Shown here: positions 20,320-24,949 of the stretch, piece by piece
Numbering within the stretch: position 1 is the first letter of the stretch
Layout of the letters: every line of letters starts with the position of its first letter
Virus record (IMG/VR): IMGVR_UViG_3300045135_000293
Coordinates: 1 to 24,949 of that record
Strand: one strand, 5' to 3'
Length of the DNA: 24,949 nucleotides
Origin: a virus
Notes under the pieces: model-generated
Databases searched by the model: none
Told to the model about the DNA's origin: nothing
The model's input: only the letters and a program-made list of their open reading frames with translations
Translations under genes and position numbers: made by a program

Positions 20320-20975
20320 CGCAGCAGAACCGCCCACCAGAGCCGAAAGGCGAAGACTGGCAAACTTGGGGGCGTCGATTGATGACGTATCTCAGCCAGA
20401 CACGCATTCCGCTTGTGCAACAAACAGGTGATGAAAGCGCGTCTGAGGACGGCTATCTTATGTGGGATCGTGCAAACAAGTATCCTGTTGTATCCAAAAA
20501 CGGCGCATGGGTGCAGGTCGTGCTTGAGGATGGGCATTATCTTGGCGCGATTACGACAGACCAAACTGCTGCATCAGCAAACACAGCGTACGCTTTAACG
20601 TACACTTCTAGCATCTCAACAGGCATTGCGAATGGCACACCTGCAAGTCGCATTGTGTTTGACGAAGCTGGCGAATACATGATTAGCTTTTCTGCTCAGA
20701 TCAGCGCAGGCTCATCGTCTAGCGTGGACTTTTACTTTTGGCCTCGCATTAATGGCACTGATGTTACTGGCTCAACAATGGTGAACACATTGAAGAACAA
20801 CGGCGCACGCTTGGTTGTTAGTCGTAGCTCAATATTTCAAGTTTCTGCTGGCGATTATCTTGAAGCGTACTGGGCGATCAGCGACACGAATGGCTTTTTA
20901 GATGCTACGGCTGCAACGGCGTTTTGCCCTGCTGCGCCTGCGTCTACGATTGCGATAACGAGGTTACATGGATAG
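20316..20975 (+). CDS. Virion protein with C1q/TNF-like jelly-roll (219 aa)
   Basis: The start overlaps the nozzle stop (ATGA). The N-terminal 75 residues (PPEPKGEDWQTWGRRLMTYL) form a coupling region. From about residue 80 the pattern YTSSISTGI, GEYMISFSAQISAG, YFWPRINGTDVTGS and IFQVSAGDYLEAYWAI resembles C1q/TNF-type beta jelly-rolls seen in phage fibres and baseplates. It probably forms trimers. Placement between nozzle and internal-protein genes suggests a short fibre or tip. Function is inferred from fold pattern only. Confidence 0.72.
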   Translation: MTQQNRPPEPKGEDWQTWGRRLMTYLSQTRIPLVQQTGDESASEDGYLMWDRANKYPVVSKNGAWVQVVLEDGHYLGAITTDQTAASANTAYALTYTSSISTGIANGTPASRIVFDEAGEYMISFSAQISAGSSSSVDFYFWPRINGTDVTGSTMVNTLKNNGARLVVSRSSIFQVSAGDYLEAYWAISDTNGFLDATAATAFCPAAPASTIAITRLHG

Positions 20976-21345
20976 CAACACGTTCAAAGATGAGATTGCA
21001 CGTTGCCGCCCTTGGATTGAGGCGGCTTTGGAGTATTCAGGCGGCACGCATGATTTTATTGATGTAGCTGAGGGGCTATACAAGGGGAACATGCAGTTGT
21101 GGCCTGCTGACAAGGGGTGTATCGTCACTGAAATTGTGGTATATCCCAGAAAAAAGGTACTGAATGTCTTTCTAGGCGGCGGTGAATTGGATCAGATTTT
21201 GGATATGCATGAAGATGTGATACAGTGGGCCAAAGCGCAAGGATGTGAAGCACTTACGATGACTGGTCGCTTTGGCTGGAAAAAACCATTAGAGAAGCAC
21301 GGTTGGAAAACTTTGCATTCCTCTTACGTTAAGGAGTTTGAATAA
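20968..21345 (+). CDS. T7 gp13-like / GNAT-like small protein (125 aa)
   Basis: The gene overlaps its upstream neighbour by eight bases. The arrangement IVTEIVVYPRKKVLNVFLGGG, then VIQWAKAQGCEALTMTGRFGW and KPLEKHGWKTLHSSYVKEF resembles the small acetyltransferase-like fold of virion-assembly proteins such as T7 gp13. GRxGWxxxLxxxGW is the most recognisable signature. The acetyl-CoA loop is degenerate, so it is probably not an active enzyme. Located before internal virion proteins, it likely assists their incorporation. Confidence 0.72.
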   Translation: MDSNTFKDEIARCRPWIEAALEYSGGTHDFIDVAEGLYKGNMQLWPADKGCIVTEIVVYPRKKVLNVFLGGGELDQILDMHEDVIQWAKAQGCEALTMTGRFGWKKPLEKHGWKTLHSSYVKEFE

Positions 21346-22991
21346 TGTCAGGCGGTAAAGGCGGCTCAACAACATCTCAGGTGCAAATCCCTGAATACAT
21401 TGAAGCAGCAGCACAGCGTAACTTGAATAAGGCTGAGCGCATTTCGCAGCTTGGTTATGTGCCTTATTATGGCCCAGACGTTGCGGCGCTCACACCAATG
21501 CAGCAAGCATCTATGCGCAACGTGGCAGGCGCTGCGGGTGCATTTGGTATGGCAGCTCCGACAGGGCAAGACATTTATGGAATGCCTGCGCCTACTGAGT
21601 ATGCAGGCGGCATTCAAGGATACTCGTCTGCTCCAATGTTTGAGCAGGCTCAGGCTGAGTTGGCTGCACGCCGCCCAGCGCAGAAGTCGTACATTGACAG
21701 CTTCTTTATTGATCCGTTTACAGGCCAATATGGCTCCAACGTACAAGCACCGATTGACTACACAGGTTATGCCACTGGTGCGCAGCAGCAGCGCAATCAG
21801 AATGCATTTGAGTTGGCTATGTCTGGCGGTGCGGCAGGTTCTGCGCTTTCACCAGCCGAGTTTAATCAGAATGTCAGCGTGATCGGTAATGTGATCGGCG
21901 ATCCAACTTATGACGGTACGCGCGTCCTAACACCATCTGAGCGTTTCTTGGTTTCAGAAAGCCCAGCCGCGCAGATGGCACAAGACACGATCTACATGAA
22001 CCAACTTGCAGGTCAGGCGCAAGGTTTGCGTGATGTTCCTAATATGCTGTTGGGCAATGAGCCAACATTCGCAGACCCAAGCAGCCGTGGCAGCTACGGC
22101 GGTTCTCTCGTAACTGGGAGCTTGAGCGGCGACTTCACGCCAATCCCTGGCATCACTGGTGAAATTGTTGATAGAGGCGTTTCAACATTTGCTCCTGAGT
22201 ATGCAATGCAGAAGCAGGGTGAGGCGATGGCAGAGGCTGCTGGCTCTACTCGTAAAGCTGACGGTTCGTATGACATCAGCTCTTGGTTTACCGACACATC
22301 AGCAACCCCAACGCTGACGCCTACAGCCAAGCCAGTTGCGACACCGACAGTCTCAACAACAACATCAACTCGCGGATCAAGCCCGCGTCCAGTCTTGCGT
22401 CCATCATCGTCCTCAAGTAGCTCTTCTTCAACTAAGAGTACTACCATAAAGAGCGGAGACACTCTTAGCGCAATCGCCAAGAAAAACAACACAACTGTTA
22501 GCGCGATTATGAAGGCAAATCCAAACATTAAAGATGCTAACAAAATTTCTGCTGGGGCGAAACTTAACGTGCCAACCTCAAAACCTGCGCCCGCACCAGC
22601 ACCTGCCCCAGCACCAGCTCCAAAGCCCAAGTCTTCTGGCAGCAGCGGCGGCGGTGGAAGCAGCAGCAGTGGCGGTGGCGGCGGTGGCGGCTGCGTAGTT
22701 GCAACACACGCAGTCAACTCAGGTGCATTCACACCAAGCATGAAGCGCGAGGCAGTCGTTTGGTGCATGCACAACTTGCATGACAAGTGGTGGGGCGAAG
22801 CGATCCGCAGAGGCTATCGTCACTTGGGCCGCAAGAAGATTGAACAAGGCAAAGCGCACGAGCATTACCAAGAGTTCCGCAACTACATTGACTTTGCTTC
22901 TGGCAAAAAACGTACAATCAAAGGCGCTATTCACTTTGCAGCGCGAACAGTCCAATTCTTTGCAGTTGGCCTAGTTAAAGGAGACGCATAA
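21345..22991 (+). CDS. Internal virion protein with LysM domain (548 aa)
   Basis: The first 300 residues (QVQIPEYIEAAAQRNLNKAER, YVPYYGPDVAALTPMQQASM) match the start of internal or ejection proteins of marine podoviruses. A Ser/Thr/Pro linker leads to a LysM domain at 366-410 (IKSGDTLSAIAKKNNTTVSAI, ISAGAKLNVP), which would bind peptidoglycan. A second Pro/Ala and Gly/Ser linker follows. A Cys-led domain then starts at C450 (CVVATHAVNSGAF), with VVWCMHNLHDKWWGEAIRRGY and a hydrophobic tail. Linkers rich in Ser and Gly are unusual for internal proteins. The TAA overlaps the next ATG. Binding of cell wall during DNA ejection is a reasonable role. Confidence 0.75.
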   Translation: MSGGKGGSTTSQVQIPEYIEAAAQRNLNKAERISQLGYVPYYGPDVAALTPMQQASMRNVAGAAGAFGMAAPTGQDIYGMPAPTEYAGGIQGYSSAPMFEQAQAELAARRPAQKSYIDSFFIDPFTGQYGSNVQAPIDYTGYATGAQQQRNQNAFELAMSGGAAGSALSPAEFNQNVSVIGNVIGDPTYDGTRVLTPSERFLVSESPAAQMAQDTIYMNQLAGQAQGLRDVPNMLLGNEPTFADPSSRGSYGGSLVTGSLSGDFTPIPGITGEIVDRGVSTFAPEYAMQKQGEAMAEAAGSTRKADGSYDISSWFTDTSATPTLTPTAKPVATPTVSTTTSTRGSSPRPVLRPSSSSSSSSSTKSTTIKSGDTLSAIAKKNNTTVSAIMKANPNIKDANKISAGAKLNVPTSKPAPAPAPAPAPAPKPKSSGSSGGGGSSSSGGGGGGGCVVATHAVNSGAFTPSMKREAVVWCMHNLHDKWWGEAIRRGYRHLGRKKIEQGKAHEHYQEFRNYIDFASGKKRTIKGAIHFAARTVQFFAVGLVKGDA

Positions 22992-23983
22992 TGGCAGGTT
23001 CAGCAGCAGGCGGTGGAGGTCTTATAGCAGCTCCAGCAGGGGTTGCGACACTAGGAGGCGCAATCGGCAGTTCAGGCGCACTTGGAGCGCCAGCGCCAGC
23101 AGGTAGCGGCAAAGGCGGCATGGGCGGTCAGCCAGCAGTCCCTGCCCCAACAGCTCCAACGCAAGCTCAGTTTGCGCCATTAACGCCGCAAGGGCCGTTC
23201 AACGTAAACCAAGCGTCAGCCGCAGCGTTGCAGCAAGCCTTGCAAGGTACACAGCGTGCAATCGGCGACACTGGCATGTATTCTAGCTTTGTTACGGATC
23301 AGACATTGGCTGATCTTGAGCGTCAGCGTCAGATGCAGCAAAATCAGATTGGCTTGCAGGCATCGCGTGCAGGCGCATTCGGTGGCTCTCGTCATGGTGT
23401 TGCAGAGGCTCTGACAAACGAAGCATTTGCACGTCAGGGTGCGCAGACATTCGGAAACCTACAGCTAGGCCAGCAGCAAGCTCGTATGCAGGGTGCATCG
23501 CAGATGGGGCAGCTTGGTCAGCAGGCGTTCAACATCGGTCAGGCAATTCAGCAGCAGCAAGCGCAGCAAGGTCTATTACAGCAAGCAATGCAGCAGCAGC
23601 TTATTGACGCAGCACGCGGTCAGTACCAAGGTTATGTTGGTTCGCCACAGCAAGCGCTGCAAGCACCACTAGCAGCGTTAGGGCAAGTTCCATCTGCTGG
23701 AACAACAACAACCCAAAGCGCACAGCCAGGCTTGTATCAAGGCTTGCAAGCATTAGCGGTGATGAAATCGCTTTGCTGGGTTGCTCGTGAAGTTTACGGC
23801 GAAGACGATCCGAAGTGGCTACAGTTCCGCGAGTGGTTGATTGGCTATTCACCTGACTGGTTCTTTAACGCATACGACAAATATGGCGAGAAAGTCGCTA
23901 AGGTCGTCCGTAAGGTTCCATTCTTGAAATCTGTCATACGTCCGTTCATGGATGCGAAACGTAAGGCAATCGGATATAAGTAA
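22991..23983 (+). CDS. Gln-rich internal virion protein with Cys-led C-terminal domain (330 aa)
   Basis: The N-terminus is a Gly/Ala/Pro-rich segment (1-60). Then comes a long helical Gln-rich region with LADLERQRQMQQNQIGLQ and QASRAGAFGGSRHGVAEALT, a pattern known in phage DNA-ejection proteins. The C-terminal 70 residues begin at C262 (LCWVAREVYGEDDPKWLQFR) and include WFFNAYDKYGEKVAKVVRK and FLKSVIRPFMD, a familiar phage domain of unknown role. It is paired with the similar Cys-led domain of the preceding gene. It is probably ejected with the DNA to form part of the trans-envelope channel. Confidence 0.75.
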   Translation: MAGSAAGGGGLIAAPAGVATLGGAIGSSGALGAPAPAGSGKGGMGGQPAVPAPTAPTQAQFAPLTPQGPFNVNQASAAALQQALQGTQRAIGDTGMYSSFVTDQTLADLERQRQMQQNQIGLQASRAGAFGGSRHGVAEALTNEAFARQGAQTFGNLQLGQQQARMQGASQMGQLGQQAFNIGQAIQQQQAQQGLLQQAMQQQLIDAARGQYQGYVGSPQQALQAPLAALGQVPSAGTTTTQSAQPGLYQGLQALAVMKSLCWVAREVYGEDDPKWLQFREWLIGYSPDWFFNAYDKYGEKVAKVVRKVPFLKSVIRPFMDAKRKAIGYK

Positions 23984-23991
23984 GGCAAAAC

Positions 23992-24949
23992 ATGGCGGTG
24001 AATTACAACATACCGTTCCAGACGCAGCTCGACTATATGATGTACGAGCTGCAAGGGCCAGAAAGTCGGACAATGGACGCTTTCAAGTCTACTGGTGCAA
24101 TCACACCGCAAGACTATGCCGAGCTGTTCGAACAAAAGTATGAACGCGCTGGCGGTCATGGCTTAGATCGTCGCAAGCAGTATGCGCTTGAAGTGTTTAA
24201 AGGCATGGGACAAGAAGTGCCAGATTTGCCGCAGAACGTTATAAAGGCTTATAAATACTTTACAGGCCAAGGCTTCACACCTGAGCAAGCGTCGGGCATT
24301 GTCGGCAACCTAATGACCGAAAGCTATGCACATTTAGACCCAAATGCATACAACCCTGCTGGCGGTGGTCAGGGCGCATATGGCATTGCTCAGTTTCGTG
24401 GATCACGACTAAAAGGGCTGCTAGATTTTGCAGGGCAGCAAGGAGATACAAGCATGGATGGAATAGAAGCAACACAGCCTGAAGTCGGCGGCTCTTTGCT
24501 AGATCAGATGAAGCAGTCAACTGGCGGTTTAAAAGGCGTCCTAGACTTTGCAACCCAGCGCAACCCAGAAACAGGACTGTCACGCTTTGAAGCGTTTGCG
24601 GCGGCTCTTGATCCGCTGATGCTGCCAAGCATGCGTGCAGGCGGTGCGATCCGAGAGCAAGGACAGGCGCGAGTGCAAAGTGGTCGTGTCAACAAGACAA
24701 TCGAGTGGCTTAGAAAAAATGGATACGAGGACATTGCTGCGGCAGTTGAGGCCAATCCTCAGTCGGCTGCTAATGTGATGAGTTCTATTTTAGCCCAACG
24801 CAATAAAACCACAGATCAATTCCGAGCGGCTACACCAGAAGAAGCAGCTCAATACGGTGCGGTTGCTGGGCAGTTTGATCAAGAAGGCCGTTTCTATCCA
24901 ACACAAAAAACTGAAATCACTGAGGTCAGAGACGACACAAAGTTTACTG
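23992..24949 (+). CDS. Tail lysozyme-type internal virion protein (partial, 3' end outside window)
   Basis: The open frame starts MAVNYNIPFQTQLDYMMYEL after AAGG and runs off the window edge with 319 codons. A tail lysozyme (Phage_lysozyme2-type) domain is split in inverted order. Residues 9-70 (QLDYMMYELQGPES, YAELFEQKYERAGGHGLDRR) match the C-terminal half. Residues about 83-148 (ASGIVGNLMTES with putative catalytic Glu110, GGGQGAYGIAQFRGSRL) match the N-terminal half. The enzyme would cleave peptidoglycan for DNA ejection. The rest is helical, with no other domain recognised before the edge. Confidence 0.78.
   Translation, partial: MAVNYNIPFQTQLDYMMYELQGPESRTMDAFKSTGAITPQDYAELFEQKYERAGGHGLDRRKQYALEVFKGMGQEVPDLPQNVIKAYKYFTGQGFTPEQASGIVGNLMTESYAHLDPNAYNPAGGGQGAYGIAQFRGSRLKGLLDFAGQQGDTSMDGIEATQPEVGGSLLDQMKQSTGGLKGVLDFATQRNPETGLSRFEAFAAALDPLMLPSMRAGGAIREQGQARVQSGRVNKTIEWLRKNGYEDIAAAVEANPQSAANVMSSILAQRNKTTDQFRAATPEEAAQYGAVAGQFDQEGRFYPTQKTEITEVRDDTKFT

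Noticed and set aside
22094-22786. 230-aa minus-strand frame with Pro and Leu runs
   Set aside because: It is the antisense image of the Ser/Gly/Pro-rich linkers in the LysM protein.

Overview
The window reads as a fragment of a tailed double-stranded DNA phage, most likely a podovirus-like virus. It has compact genes with start/stop overlaps, terminase small and large subunits, a head-tail adaptor, a P22 gp10-like tail nozzle, a tail fibre with an S74 autoprotease, and internal virion proteins with LysM and tail-lysozyme domains. There is no ribosomal RNA, tRNA, integrase or housekeeping gene. Many proteins resemble families I associate with phages of marine Alphaproteobacteria and other pelagic bacteria, so such a host is likely, but this is inference and no host gene is present to settle it.

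Layout. Bases 1-1375 form a minus-strand module: the first 16 codons of a gene leaving the window, an array of eight RNA hairpins (71-495), a 180-aa helical protein, a 30-aa membrane peptide and a 77-aa coiled-coil protein. A divergent promoter region with two near-identical 16-bp palindromes (1397-1470) separates it from a plus-strand DNA-metabolism operon (1498-8216). That operon encodes a ribbon-helix-helix-like protein, a RuvC-like resolvase, a small HTH protein, a PD-(D/E)XK nuclease, a C5 cytosine methyltransferase with a second protein in another frame, an SSB-like protein, a primase-helicase, and a protein with an SSB-like tail. An iteron-like, palindrome-rich block (7476-7630) follows the primase-helicase and may be a replication origin. 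A strong terminator (8285-8311) ends the operon.

Bases 8521-8969 look non-coding and structured: palindromes, C9/G7/C8 homopolymer tracts, an extended -10 and a 10-bp stem. They precede the late operon (8970-24949): terminase, four small basic proteins in start/stop overlap, a protein with two ADP-ribosyltransferase-like domains, adaptor, small structural proteins, an HNH endonuclease with a start-sequestering hairpin, tail fibre, nozzle, and internal or ejection proteins. No portal, protease or major capsid gene is visible; they must lie outside the window or be unrecognisable.

The strongest unusual signals are: (1) the hairpin array, where on the minus strand eight stems of different sequence are each complementary and cap the same GCA-tetraloop-UGC apex, with a GNRA tetraloop in seven of eight and a 12/10/12 geometry; (2) two recognisable protein families in overlapping frames in the methyltransferase locus; (3) a tail-lysozyme domain whose halves are in swapped order; (4) the double ART-like protein in the morphogenesis operon; (5) a hairpin that hides the start of the HNH gene; (6) the iteron block beside the replication gene. 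Everything here was read by eye; no alignment, folding or database search was run.
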